This document shows, one piece after another, positions 9,527 through 18,063 of a DNA stretch of 64,000 nucleotides. Source of the stretch: JBFMFR01 sp040752025 (lineage in GTDB: Bacteria > Chloroflexota > Anaerolineae > Anaerolineales > UBA4823); the NCBI GenBank assembly GCA_040752025.1, contig JBFMFR010000001.1, forward strand, positions 186,001 to 250,000, written 5' to 3'. The notes beneath the pieces were generated by a model that made no database searches, was not told the origin of the DNA, and saw only the letters and a program-made list of their open reading frames with translations. How positions within the stretch are numbered: position 1 is the stretch's first letter; every line of letters begins with the position of its first letter. Both the position numbers and the translations under genes were made by a program.

Positions 9527-12500
9527 ATGAAGGGAAAGCCTTTCAACATTGTGTATCTGCTCATCATCCTGGCTCTATTCGCTTCGCCCCTCCAGGCACA
9601 TGCCCAGCAAGCGCCGCCGCGCTTCGGCCACCTATCCATCGAGCAGGGCCTCTCCCAGGTGACGGTTTACAGCATCTTCCAGGACCGCCAGGGGTTGATG
9701 TGGTTTGGCACCGAGGATGGGCTGAACCGCTACGATGGCTACACCTTCCGCGTCTACAAGCGCGACCCGGAAGACCCACACAGCCTGAGCGCCAACACGG
9801 TGCGCGCCATTTACGAAGACTCATCCGGGGTGTTGTGGGTTGGCACGGATGGAGGCGGGTTGAACCGCTTTGACCGCGCCACCCAGCAGTTCAGCCACTA
9901 CCGCCACGACCCCAATGACCCTTACAGCCTGAGCTACGATACGGTCACAGCGATACACGAGAACGCCTCCGGCAAGCTGTGGATCGGCACGGATGGCGGA
10001 CTCAATTCCTTCGATCCAGCTACAGGGAAATTCACCCGCTACCTGCACGACCCAAATGACCCACACAGTTTGAGCGCCGACAGCATCACCGCCATCGCCG
10101 AGGACGCTTCGGCAGGACTGTGGATCTCAACCTGGGGCGGCGGCTTGGACCACTTCGAAGTCGCCAGCGGGGAATTCAGCCACTATCGCAACGACCCTGC
10201 CAATGCCAATAGCCTGGCGAGCGATGATGTCACCTGGGTGCTGGCAAGCGAACGAGACGGTACACTGTGGATCGCCACGATGAATGGATTGGATGCTTTC
10301 AACCTCCACACAGGAGAATTTACGCACTATCGAAATGTTCCAGGCGATCCATACAGCCTGAGAATCAACGAGGTCACGAAATTGCTGGAGGATTCGTCCG
10401 GTACGTTGTGGGTAGGCACAACCAATGGGTTGAGCGAATTCGACCGCCAGGAAAAGCGCTTCGTCCATTATCGAAACAATCCCCACGATCTGAACAGCAT
10501 CAATCCCAGCGAGGTGTATTCGCTGTACGAAGACCGCTCGGGCGTGCTGTGGGTGGGCACCGATGTCGGCGGGCTGAATAAATTGGACCCAAAGACACGC
10601 CGTTTCCAGCATTATCGCCACGATCCTGACAACCCTGCCAGCCTGGACAGTAACACGGTATGGTCGATCTACGCAGACCCCGCAGGAACGCTGTGGGTGG
10701 GCACGGCCGGCGGCGGGTTGAACCAGTTAGACCGTGAAAGCGGTCAATTCATCCACTACCAACCTGACCCGGCAAACCCAGGCAGTCTGAGTTCTCCATC
10801 CGCGCTGGCGGTCTACAGGGACTCGATCGGGGCGATCTGGGTTGGCACCTGGGATGAGGGCCTGAACCGGCTCGACCCGGGGGAGGGCGTTGGGGGCCAG
10901 TTTACCCATTACCGTCACGATCCCAATGATCCAAACAGCCTGGCTGGCAATATCGTCTGGGCGATCAGCGAGGATTCCTACGGGGCGCTGTGGTTCGGCA
11001 GCTTCGATGCCGGGCTGAACCGGTTTGATCGGGAAACGCAGCAGTTCGAGCGTTTCCAGCACGACCCCAACGATCCGGGCAGCCTCAGCCCTGGGGTTGT
11101 TCTGACGATTTACGAGGATCGCGCCCGGACCCTGTGGGTGGGCACCACCCAGGGCCTGAACCGCTTCGAGCGCCAAAGCGCAACCTTCCGCCATTACCAG
11201 AACAACCCCGCCAACCTGGACAGCCTGGCTTCCAATGCTGTGGCTGCCATCTTCGAGGATTCGTCCGGCAGGTTGTGGCTGGGGACGGACGATGGGCTGG
11301 ATTTGTTCGACCGGGCAGCGGAAACCTTCACCCACTACACGGAAAAAGACGGCCTGGCGAACGACGCCGTGGCCTGCATCCTGGAGGATGAGCAAGGGAA
11401 CTTGTGGATCAGCTCCAACAAGGGTCTGTCGCGCTTCGACCCCAGCAGCGAGGTTTTCAAGAACTATGATGTGCGCGACGGGTTGCAAAGCAACGAGTTC
11501 AACCGCGGAGCGTGCTTCAAAGGACGGGATGGAACGTTGTACTTCGGCGGCGTGAACGGCTTCAGCGCCTTCCAGCCCGCGCAGATTGTGGATAACCCTC
11601 ACCTGCCGCCGGTGGTGATCACGGAGCTGCGCATTTTGAATAAGCCGGTGGGCATCGGCGGCGACTCGCCACTGCAAAAAGCGATCGAGGGCTACACTCA
11701 AGCGGATGGGCTGACTTTCTCCTATTGGGATTACGTGTTCTCCTTCGAGTTTGCCGCGCTGGATTACAGCATTCCCGAAAAGAATCGCTATGCCTATATG
11801 CTGGAAGGCTTCGATCCCGAGTGGGTTTACGTGGACAGTACGCGTCGCTTCGCTACCTACGCCAACCTGCCGGCCGGGGATTACACCTTGCGGGTCAAGG
11901 GCTCCAACAACGATGGCGTATGGAACGAAGAAGGGGCCAGGCTGTACATTCACGTTACCCCGCCGCCCTGGCTGACCTGGTGGGCCTACACCATCTACGC
12001 CTTGCTGGCAGCCGGGGTTGTGGCAGGTGTTTGGCGCTACCGCAGCAACGCCTTGCAGCGCAAACACCTGGAGCAAACCATGTGGGCGGTGCAGGGCGAG
12101 CGCGACCGCATCGCCGCCCTGCTGGAAGCCCGCCGCCAACTGGTCGCCACCCTGTCCCACGACCTGCGCACGCCGGTGGCGGTGGTGCGCGGCCACCTGG
12201 AAGCGGCGCTGATGGACGAGGAACGCTGGCAGCCGCCGCCGCGCCGGACCCTGGAGATCGTGCTGCAAGAGCTGGACCGCCTGCGCGCCCTGCTGGACGA
12301 TCTTTTCACGCTGTCGCGGCTGGAGGTCAACCAACTGGCCCTCTCGCTGGCCCCCCTGGATGCCGGGGCGCTGGCGCTGCGGGCCGTCACCGCCATGCAA
12401 GACCCGGCCTGGCGGCAGGGCAGGGTGCAGGTGGTGGGATCAACGAATGAGGAAACGAATAAACGAATGGGGGCAAGCAATGGGCAGGTGGATGAGGAAA

Positions 12501-12892
12501 TCATCACGACGGGCACACGCTTGTGGGTGATGGCAGATGAGGGCCGGCTGATGCAGGTGTTGATGAATCTGCTGCACAACGCTGTGCGCCACACCCCGCC
12601 GGGCGGCGTGGTGGTGGTGAGTGTAGACAGGCAAGAGGAGGCTGTCAACATCCATGTGCGAGACACGGGCGAGGGCATCCACCCCGACGACCTGCCTCGC
12701 ATCTGGGAGCGTTTCTATCGCGGCCAGAGCGGCGGCGCTCCCGCCGTCGGGGGCGCCGGGCTGGGCCTGGCCCTGGTCAAAGAATTGGTTGGGGCGATGA
12801 AGGGCAGCGTTGGCGTGGAGAGCGCTTTAGGCGAGGGCAGTTGTTTCACGATCACCCTGCCGCTGGCCAGGATGGATGCGCCCAGCTCCTGA
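9527..12892 (+). CDS. Two-propeller (Reg_prop)/Y_Y_Y sensor histidine kinase
   Basis: A 1121-residue membrane sensor. Signal peptide at 1-26 (LLIILALFASPLQAHA). About 14 propeller repeats follow (residues 30-680), each with a V(G/W)xxxG and an LWVGT-type strand separated by HYRHDPNDPxSL loops, enough for two seven-bladed propellers. A Y_Y_Y domain (about 745-815) precedes a single membrane helix (about 820-842). The cytoplasmic part has HisKA with H878 in LSHDLRTP and HATPase_c with N1018 in LLHNAVRH, DTGEGI, and the G2 box GGAGLGLALVKEL. It resembles the periplasmic part of hybrid two-component systems that sense saccharides, but lacks a fused regulator; the partner is encoded upstream. GAGGAGG before the ATG supports the start. 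Confidence 0.93.
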   Translation: MKGKPFNIVYLLIILALFASPLQAHAQQAPPRFGHLSIEQGLSQVTVYSIFQDRQGLMWFGTEDGLNRYDGYTFRVYKRDPEDPHSLSANTVRAIYEDSSGVLWVGTDGGGLNRFDRATQQFSHYRHDPNDPYSLSYDTVTAIHENASGKLWIGTDGGLNSFDPATGKFTRYLHDPNDPHSLSADSITAIAEDASAGLWISTWGGGLDHFEVASGEFSHYRNDPANANSLASDDVTWVLASERDGTLWIATMNGLDAFNLHTGEFTHYRNVPGDPYSLRINEVTKLLEDSSGTLWVGTTNGLSEFDRQEKRFVHYRNNPHDLNSINPSEVYSLYEDRSGVLWVGTDVGGLNKLDPKTRRFQHYRHDPDNPASLDSNTVWSIYADPAGTLWVGTAGGGLNQLDRESGQFIHYQPDPANPGSLSSPSALAVYRDSIGAIWVGTWDEGLNRLDPGEGVGGQFTHYRHDPNDPNSLAGNIVWAISEDSYGALWFGSFDAGLNRFDRETQQFERFQHDPNDPGSLSPGVVLTIYEDRARTLWVGTTQGLNRFERQSATFRHYQNNPANLDSLASNAVAAIFEDSSGRLWLGTDDGLDLFDRAAETFTHYTEKDGLANDAVACILEDEQGNLWISSNKGLSRFDPSSEVFKNYDVRDGLQSNEFNRGACFKGRDGTLYFGGVNGFSAFQPAQIVDNPHLPPVVITELRILNKPVGIGGDSPLQKAIEGYTQADGLTFSYWDYVFSFEFAALDYSIPEKNRYAYMLEGFDPEWVYVDSTRRFATYANLPAGDYTLRVKGSNNDGVWNEEGARLYIHVTPPPWLTWWAYTIYALLAAGVVAGVWRYRSNALQRKHLEQTMWAVQGERDRIAALLEARRQLVATLSHDLRTPVAVVRGHLEAALMDEERWQPPPRRTLEIVLQELDRLRALLDDLFTLSRLEVNQLALSLAPLDAGALALRAVTAMQDPAWRQGRVQVVGSTNEETNKRMGASNGQVDEEIITTGTRLWVMADEGRLMQVLMNLLHNAVRHTPPGGVVVVSVDRQEEAVNIHVRDTGEGIHPDDLPRIWERFYRGQSGGAPAVGGAGLGLALVKELVGAMKGSVGVESALGEGSCFTITLPLARMDAPSS

Positions 12893-12908
12893 TAATCCTA
12901 ACCGCTGA

Positions 12909-12946
12909 GGGCGCATGCCATGCGGGGCGCATGCTATGCGCCCCTA
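12909..12946. repeat. Palindromic intergenic repeat (GCGCATGC / GCGCCCCTAC type)
   Basis: GGGCGCAT (12909-12916) pairs with ATGCGCCC (12936-12943) and is followed by CTAC. A degenerate copy ending CGTGCGCCCCTAC occurs at 15380-15392, and related GTAGGGGCG palindromes occur at 40003-40060. It looks like a small dispersed repeat of this genome. Confidence 0.5.
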
Positions 12947-12949
12947 CAA

Positions 12950-12982
12950 ACGGGTTCCGGATATTTTCCGGAGCCCGTTTTT
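12950..12982 (+). terminator. Rho-independent terminator of the regulator-kinase operon
   Basis: ACGGGTTCCGG (12950-12960) pairs with CCGGAGCCCGT (12968-12978) with one G-U pair, loop ATATTTT, followed by a run of Ts to 12982. It ends seven bases before the first TGCGAC box, separating the kinase transcript from the next promoter. Confidence 0.8.
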
Positions 12983-12988
12983 CGTTTC

Positions 12989-13045
12989 TGCGACAAAGTT
13001 GCGACAATCTTACGACGGGTTTGCGACACTCGTTCGCTATCCTAT
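12989..13045 (+). promoter_or_regulatory. Promoter with four 11-bp-phased TGCGAC boxes (copy A)
   Basis: Boxes at 12989 (TGCGAC), 13000 (TGCGAC), 13011 (TACGAC) and 13022 (TGCGAC) are exactly 11 bp apart. A -10-like TATCCT at 13038 starts 16 bases after the fourth box begins, so the last boxes cover the -35 position, as in activator-dependent promoters of the OmpR/PhoB class. There is no good -35 hexamer. It drives the FG-GAP gene at 13090. Confidence 0.75.
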
Positions 13046-13089
13046 ATTTATCGACGGAACAACCTCAAAACAAGAAGAAGGAGCAAACC

Positions 13090-14790
13090 ATGTTCACTCA
13101 AAAATCGACTTCAAAGACGCACAACAGAAATTCTCATTCGACCCTGCTGCGCCTGGCGCTGATGGCCAGCCTGTTGGCTGGCCTGACATTCGTCTCACCG
13201 ACGGCTCTGGTGAAGGCGGCTGTGGCCCTGGGACTGAGCCCGGCTGGCTACAACCTCAACGGCGACAGCTATGCCGACCTGGTGGTCGGCGTGCCTTACG
13301 AAGATATCGGCAGTGGCATAACCGGGGTGGACGCCGGGGCAGCCCTCGAGCTGCACGGCGCCAGCGGCGGCCTGACCTCAGCCGGCAACTTCAGTTGGGA
13401 CCGGGCCGATCCGGGAATGGGAACCATAGACATCGATGAATTGTTTGGCTACGCCGTAGCCTCCGCCGATTTCAACCGCGATGGCTACGCCGACCTGGCC
13501 GTGGGCGTGCCCGGGCAGGATATTGAAATCCCCATCTTGGGCGAGCAGGGTTCTGCCGGCGCGGTGCACATTCTGTATGGTGGGCCGGCAAGCCTATCCA
13601 CCGTAGGAAGCGCTGTATGGCACTTGGGGAATATAGGAAATCCAGGCATTGGTCCCTGGGAAAATGACCATTTTGGAAGGGCGCTGGCTGCTGGCGATTT
13701 CGACGGCGACGGCTACGCCGACCTGGCCATCGGTGTGCCAGGCCTTTCCTGGGGTGGTGGAGCTGTACAAATTCTGTACGGCTCACCCGGCGGGTTGAAC
13801 GCCACCCGCGTTCAGTTCTGGCATCAGAACATTGGCGGCGTCGAAGGTAGCCTTGAGGCCGATGATGGATTTGGATCTTCCCTGGCCAGCGGCGATTTCA
13901 ATGATGACGGTTACGACGACCTGGCGATTGGCGTCCCGGGTGAGGATCTCGATGGGAAGAGTGATGTCGGCGCAGTACACGTGCTGTTCGGGCATGCAAA
14001 CGAAGGGCTGTCGGCTGCCAGCAGCCAGTTCTGGTACCAGGGACCAGCAAGAGCCTTGAATGACTCGGCCGAGGCAGGGGACAAATTCGGCTGGTCGCTG
14101 GCCGCTGGCGATTTCGGCGGTGCGGGCAATTATGACGATCTGGCCATCGGTGTGCTAAATGAGACCGTCAACGCCTCCAAAGAGGGCGCCGTGCACGTGC
14201 TCTACGGCTCGGTAAGCGGGCTTTCCAGCGCTTTCGATGTACTCCTGTACCAGGACATCGCCGGCACGCTCCCGGTGTCTGAAGCGGAGGATTACTTCGG
14301 TTACGCTCTGGCAGCAGGGGACCTGAACGGCGACGGCCACGCCGACCTGGCCATTGGCGTGCCCTATCAAGATTGGGGCGCTACTGAGAATACAGGCGCG
14401 GTGTGCGTGCTTTACGGCTCGGCCGGCGGGATCACAACGACCGGCGCCCAATCCTGGGATCAGAACATCCTTTGGGTTGCCGATGATGCTGAAGAAGGCG
14501 ACCGCTTCGGCTGGGCGCTGGCCATCGGCGACCTGAGCGGCGACGGCTACGCTGACCTGGCCATTGGCGTGCCCTACGAGGACGTTGGCAGCGTCGTTGA
14601 CGCCGGCGCGGTGAGCGTGTTGTATGGCAGCGCGGCCGGGCTGGCCAGCAGCGGCAACCAGTTCTGGCACCAGAATACGCCCGGCGTGGACGGCGTTTGC
14701 GAAGCAAACGACCACTTCGGCTACGCCCTGGCCATCGCCGATTGGAACTCTCCGGTCTACTTCATCCACCTGCCCCTGAGCTTCAAGTAA
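13090..14790 (+). CDS. Secreted FG-GAP (integrin-alpha-like) repeat protein
   Basis: ATG at 13090 follows AAGAAGGAG at a good distance. Residues upstream of it in the same frame overlap the kinase gene, the terminator and the operator, so they are not coding. The 566-residue product has a signal peptide (about 14-45, LLRLALMASLLAGLTFVSPT) and at least nine FG-GAP repeats of about 55 residues, each with an FGxALAxGDFNxDGYADLAIGVP pattern (written here as a composite). The DxNxDG loops are calcium-binding in this family. It ends FIHLPLSFK, like the hydrophobic tails of the other two secreted repeat proteins in this window. It is probably a surface protein regulated by the upstream two-component pair. 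Confidence 0.88.
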   Translation: MFTQKSTSKTHNRNSHSTLLRLALMASLLAGLTFVSPTALVKAAVALGLSPAGYNLNGDSYADLVVGVPYEDIGSGITGVDAGAALELHGASGGLTSAGNFSWDRADPGMGTIDIDELFGYAVASADFNRDGYADLAVGVPGQDIEIPILGEQGSAGAVHILYGGPASLSTVGSAVWHLGNIGNPGIGPWENDHFGRALAAGDFDGDGYADLAIGVPGLSWGGGAVQILYGSPGGLNATRVQFWHQNIGGVEGSLEADDGFGSSLASGDFNDDGYDDLAIGVPGEDLDGKSDVGAVHVLFGHANEGLSAASSQFWYQGPARALNDSAEAGDKFGWSLAAGDFGGAGNYDDLAIGVLNETVNASKEGAVHVLYGSVSGLSSAFDVLLYQDIAGTLPVSEAEDYFGYALAAGDLNGDGHADLAIGVPYQDWGATENTGAVCVLYGSAGGITTTGAQSWDQNILWVADDAEEGDRFGWALAIGDLSGDGYADLAIGVPYEDVGSVVDAGAVSVLYGSAAGLASSGNQFWHQNTPGVDGVCEANDHFGYALAIADWNSPVYFIHLPLSFK

Positions 14791-14809
14791 CCCTTACCAT
14801 TTTACCGTC

Positions 14810-14843
14810 AGTCTCCCGGAGTTTTAGGAAACTCCGGGAGACT
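14810..14843. terminator. Strong hairpin after the FG-GAP gene
   Basis: A perfect 15-bp stem, AGTCTCCCGGAGTTT (14810-14824) with AAACTCCGGGAGACT (14829-14843), and a TAGG loop, 20 bases after the stop. It lacks a T-run but is the only terminator candidate for this gene. Confidence 0.6.
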
Positions 14844-14914
14844 CCTTCGAGACGAAAAGCGCCCGGCCAAAATCACCCCTCATTGCTACACCAACAAGTG
14901 AATTGGATCCCGGC

Positions 14915-15364
14915 ATGAGCAGCGAAGCAGCAGCGCAAAATCCAATCGAAGCCGCCGCCCTGGCCCAACGGGTTGTCGCCAACATGTCTGAGGCGGCCTG
15001 GCGAGCGAGAAGAATCCACTTGGCGCTGCACAAGGATCCAGTGCAGGCCTGGGCGACAGTCAGTGCACAGCACCTGGAGCAAATCCTGGTCAACCTGGTA
15101 CACATTGCCATACAGTGGGAGTTGCCCGGTGGGGTAATCCTGATCGACATCGAGAGCCAGCCCGAGGCTGTCATCATCCGCCTCCACGGCAGTGCTGGTG
15201 AAATTTGCCCAGTAAACAGGCGCGTAAAAGCATTGGTCAAGAAGGCCAATGCCAGCTTGTTGGTCGAAAGCGCTCCTGGCAAGGGCAGTTGTTTCACTCT
15301 CAAACTGCCGCCAGCGATATCAGATGGGGTCAGGCACACATGTTGCGGCAAGGTATACGAGTGA
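14915..15364 (+). pseudogene. Decayed histidine-kinase catalytic-domain fragment
   Basis: The 149-residue frame aligns with the C-terminal ~200 residues of the kinase encoded at 9527-12892. PIEAAALAQRVVANM matches PLDAGALALRAVTAM; LEQILVNLVHIAIQW matches LMQVLMNLLHNAVRH; and APGKGSCFTLKLP matches ALGEGSCFTITLP. The N-box asparagine is lost (HIAI for HNAV), DTGEGI has become GSAGEI, and the G2 glycine-rich box is deleted, so it cannot bind ATP normally. There is no HisKA domain. No good RBS precedes the ATG at 14915. It is followed by operator copy B exactly as the intact kinase is followed by copy A, so it appears to be the remnant of a duplicated kinase-operator-secreted-protein unit. A short expressed adaptor protein cannot be excluded. 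Confidence 0.7.
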
Positions 15365-15412
15365 TGAGGGTGGCGCACGCCGTGCGCCCCTACAGGTTGC
15401 GGTTTATGTTTC

Positions 15413-15467
15413 TGCGACAAAGCTGCGACAATCTTGCGACGGGTTTGCGACAACCGTCCGCTATCCT
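15413..15467 (+). promoter_or_regulatory. Promoter with four 11-bp-phased TGCGAC boxes (copy B)
   Basis: Perfect TGCGAC boxes at 15413, 15424, 15435 and 15446, each 11 bp apart, then TATCCT at 15462, 16 bases after the last box begins. Box number, spacing and -10 placement match copy A, and sequence between the boxes is also conserved. It drives the kelch gene at 15515. Confidence 0.77.
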
Positions 15468-15514
15468 ATCCCTAAACAAGCCGTTCAAGAAATGCAATCC
15501 GATAAGGAGATAAG

Positions 15515-18004
15515 ATGAACAACCAATCTTCAACCCAAAAACCAATCAACTTCCTGCGCTGGCTGCTGGTTCTGGCGCTGTGCATTGGGTTACTTCCAGC
15601 CATCACGCCGGCCAAGGCGGCGCCCAGCGGCTGGAGCAGCGCCGGTTCGCTGGCCACCGCCCGGCAGGAGCACACTGCCACCCTGCTGAACAACGGCAAA
15701 GTGCTGGTCGTGGGCGGCAAAAACACCGGCGCGCTCAACAGCGCCGAACTGTACGACCGGGCCACCGGCACCTGGAGCCCTGGCGGTGCGCTGGCAACGG
15801 CACGTTCTAATCACAGCGCCACGCTTTTGCTGAACGGCAAAGTGCTGGCAGCCGGCGGGTATTCCGGCAGCGCCGCTCTGGCCAACGCCGAATTGTACGA
15901 CCCGGGGACAGATACGTGGAGCGCAGCGGGCGCATTTACCACGGCGCGCTACCACCACACCGCCACCCTCCTACCGGATGGCCGGGTGCTGGTGGTGGGC
16001 GGGTACTCCGGCAGTGCAGCCATCTCCAGCGCCCGGTTGTACGACCCGGCTACGAACACCTGGAGCAGCACCGGCGCACTGAACCAGGCGCGCTACTACC
16101 ACGCTGCTGTGCTGCTGCCCAATGGAAAGGTGCTGGTGGCAGGCGGCTACAACGGCGCCAGCGCCCTGACCAGCGCCGAGTTATATGATCCAACCACGGG
16201 GACCTGGAGCAATACCGGGCTGCTCGGCGTAGCGCGCCTGTGGCATAGCGCCACGTTGCTGCGCAACGGCCTGGTATTGGCTGCCGGAGGACGCAATGCC
16301 ACCAGTTCGCTCTCCAGCGCCGAGCTGTACAACCCGGCCACGGGAACATGGAGCGCCACCGGCATCCTGGCTACGGCGCGCTGCCTGCACGTTGCGGCGC
16401 TGCTGCCGGATGGCAAGCTGCTGGTGGCAGGCGGGCTGCTCATTGGCCCAGGCCACCTGTCCAGCGCTGAGGTGTACGATCCGTCCAGCGGGGCATGGTC
16501 GAGCGCTGGGGCGCTCGGCTCAGCGCGCATCTTCCACACGGCCACACTCCTACCAGAAGGCAGCCTGTTGGTTACGGGAGGCTACAACAGCAGCAGTAGC
16601 ACACTGTCCAGCGCCGAGCTTTACAACCCGGCCAGCGGTTTGTGGAGCACAACCGGCTCCATGACAACCGCCCGTGACCTGTATTCCGCCACGCTGCTGC
16701 CGGATGGCAGAGTGCTGGCGGCGGGTGGTTACAGAAGTGGATACCTATCCAGCGCTGAGTTGTACGATCCGACCACAGGTGCATGGAGCGCAACCGGATC
16801 GATGGCCCAGGCGCGTAATAACCACACCACCACGCTCTTACCGGATGGCAAGGTGCTGATCGTGGGTGGATATGATGGCACCGCCCGCCTATCCGGCGCC
16901 GAACTATACGATCCATCAACAGGCGCCTGGAGCGCCACCGGCGCACTGATCACCGCCCGACAATCTCACACCGCCACACTCTTACCCGATGGCAGGGTGC
17001 TGGTCGCTGGAGGAAACAGCCAGGTCGGAGATCTTTCCAGCGCCGAGATTTACGATCCGGTATCGGGTACATGGAGCGCAACCGGATCAATGGCTACTAT
17101 CCGAGAAGATCACACCGCTGCGCTGCTGCCAAACGGCAAGGTGATCGTTGTAGGCGGGACAAGCGCTGGCATCCAGCTTTCCAGCGCTGAGTTATACGAC
17201 CCAGCATCCGGCGCCTGGAGCGCCACCGGCTCATCTTCCATCGCCCGGGAGCGGCACACCACCACCCTGCTGCCGAACGGCAAGCTCCTGCTCGTAGCAG
17301 GATACAGTGGCGGGAGCCAGCTTTCCAGCGCTGAATTATATAATCCAGTATCCGGCATATGGAGCGCCACCGGATCGCTGGCCACCGCGCGTGAGCACCA
17401 TAGCGCCACACTGCTGCCCAACGGGCAGGTGCTGGTGGCAGGCGGCTACAACAGCGGTTACCTGTCCAGCGCCGAGTTGTACGACCCGGCCTCGGGCACG
17501 TGGAGCGTCACCGGCTCACTCGCTACTGCGCGTGAGCGGATGCCCGCTACCCTCCTGCTGGACGGCAGGGTACTGGTAGCCGGGGGACACGGTTCTGCTT
17601 TTTTGTCCAGCACCGAACTGTATGATTTTGGATTGGGTTACAGCGCCGCCTGGCGGCAAACCATCAATGGCCCATTACCAACCCTAAAACTGGGCGATCA
17701 ATTGATGTTCACTGGCGCTGGTTATCGCGGTGCGCCCTACAACGAGGCCTCCGCAGGCGGCACGAACACCTCGGCCAGCAACTACCCCCTGGTGCAGGTG
17801 TACCGCCTGGATAACGAGCAGGTGCAGTGGCTGCTACCCGACCCGGCGCAGCCTTTCAGCGTGATGTCCTTCGCTTCGCAGCCGCTGCAAAACTGGCAGG
17901 CTGGGCCAGCCCAGGTGACGGTTTTCGTCAACGGCATCCCCAGCCAGTCGGCCTTCGTCAATGTGCAACCCTGGGGCGTCTACCTGCCCCTGGTAGTCAA
18001 ATAA
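15515..18004 (+). CDS. Secreted kelch-repeat protein
   Basis: An 829-residue protein preceded by AAGGAG. The signal peptide covers about residues 10-35 (FLRWLLVLALCIGLLPAITP). Fourteen kelch-type blades of about 48-50 residues follow, each with the pattern ATAR-x2-H-x-ATLLP(N/D)G(K/R)VLVAGGY and SSAELYDP-x2-GTWS. Two seven-bladed propellers are the likely fold. A C-terminal domain (about 705-829) of unknown type ends WGVYLPLVVK. The repeats are close enough at DNA level to allow recombination and length change. The gene is under operator copy B and probably belongs to the same regulon as the FG-GAP protein. Ligand is unknown. Confidence 0.88.
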   Translation: MNNQSSTQKPINFLRWLLVLALCIGLLPAITPAKAAPSGWSSAGSLATARQEHTATLLNNGKVLVVGGKNTGALNSAELYDRATGTWSPGGALATARSNHSATLLLNGKVLAAGGYSGSAALANAELYDPGTDTWSAAGAFTTARYHHTATLLPDGRVLVVGGYSGSAAISSARLYDPATNTWSSTGALNQARYYHAAVLLPNGKVLVAGGYNGASALTSAELYDPTTGTWSNTGLLGVARLWHSATLLRNGLVLAAGGRNATSSLSSAELYNPATGTWSATGILATARCLHVAALLPDGKLLVAGGLLIGPGHLSSAEVYDPSSGAWSSAGALGSARIFHTATLLPEGSLLVTGGYNSSSSTLSSAELYNPASGLWSTTGSMTTARDLYSATLLPDGRVLAAGGYRSGYLSSAELYDPTTGAWSATGSMAQARNNHTTTLLPDGKVLIVGGYDGTARLSGAELYDPSTGAWSATGALITARQSHTATLLPDGRVLVAGGNSQVGDLSSAEIYDPVSGTWSATGSMATIREDHTAALLPNGKVIVVGGTSAGIQLSSAELYDPASGAWSATGSSSIARERHTTTLLPNGKLLLVAGYSGGSQLSSAELYNPVSGIWSATGSLATAREHHSATLLPNGQVLVAGGYNSGYLSSAELYDPASGTWSVTGSLATARERMPATLLLDGRVLVAGGHGSAFLSSTELYDFGLGYSAAWRQTINGPLPTLKLGDQLMFTGAGYRGAPYNEASAGGTNTSASNYPLVQVYRLDNEQVQWLLPDPAQPFSVMSFASQPLQNWQAGPAQVTVFVNGIPSQSAFVNVQPWGVYLPLVVK

Positions 18005-18030
18005 CCCCTGGCAGTCGATCAACCCATCTC

Positions 18031-18057
18031 CCAGGCCGCGCCCAAAGCGCGGCCTGG
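18031..18057. terminator. Bidirectional hairpin between convergent genes
   Basis: CCAGGCCGCGC (18031-18041) and GCGCGGCCTGG (18047-18057) form a perfect 11-bp stem with loop CCAAA, followed on the plus strand by ATGTTTT. It separates the kelch gene from the convergent PLP-enzyme gene. Confidence 0.75.
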
Positions 18058-18063
18058 ATGTTT

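Noticed and set aside
12841..13089. N-terminal extension of the FG-GAP protein overlapping the kinase gene
   Set aside because: The stretch covers the kinase stop, a terminator and the operator; a better RBS and signal peptide begin at 13090.
14791..15514. Mobile element between the FG-GAP and kelch genes
   Set aside because: No transposase, terminal repeats or target duplication; the content is explained by a kinase fragment and a duplicated promoter.
15600..17600. CRISPR-like or satellite periodic repeats
   Set aside because: The ~147-bp period is coding and corresponds to kelch blades; there are no short identical repeats with unique spacers.
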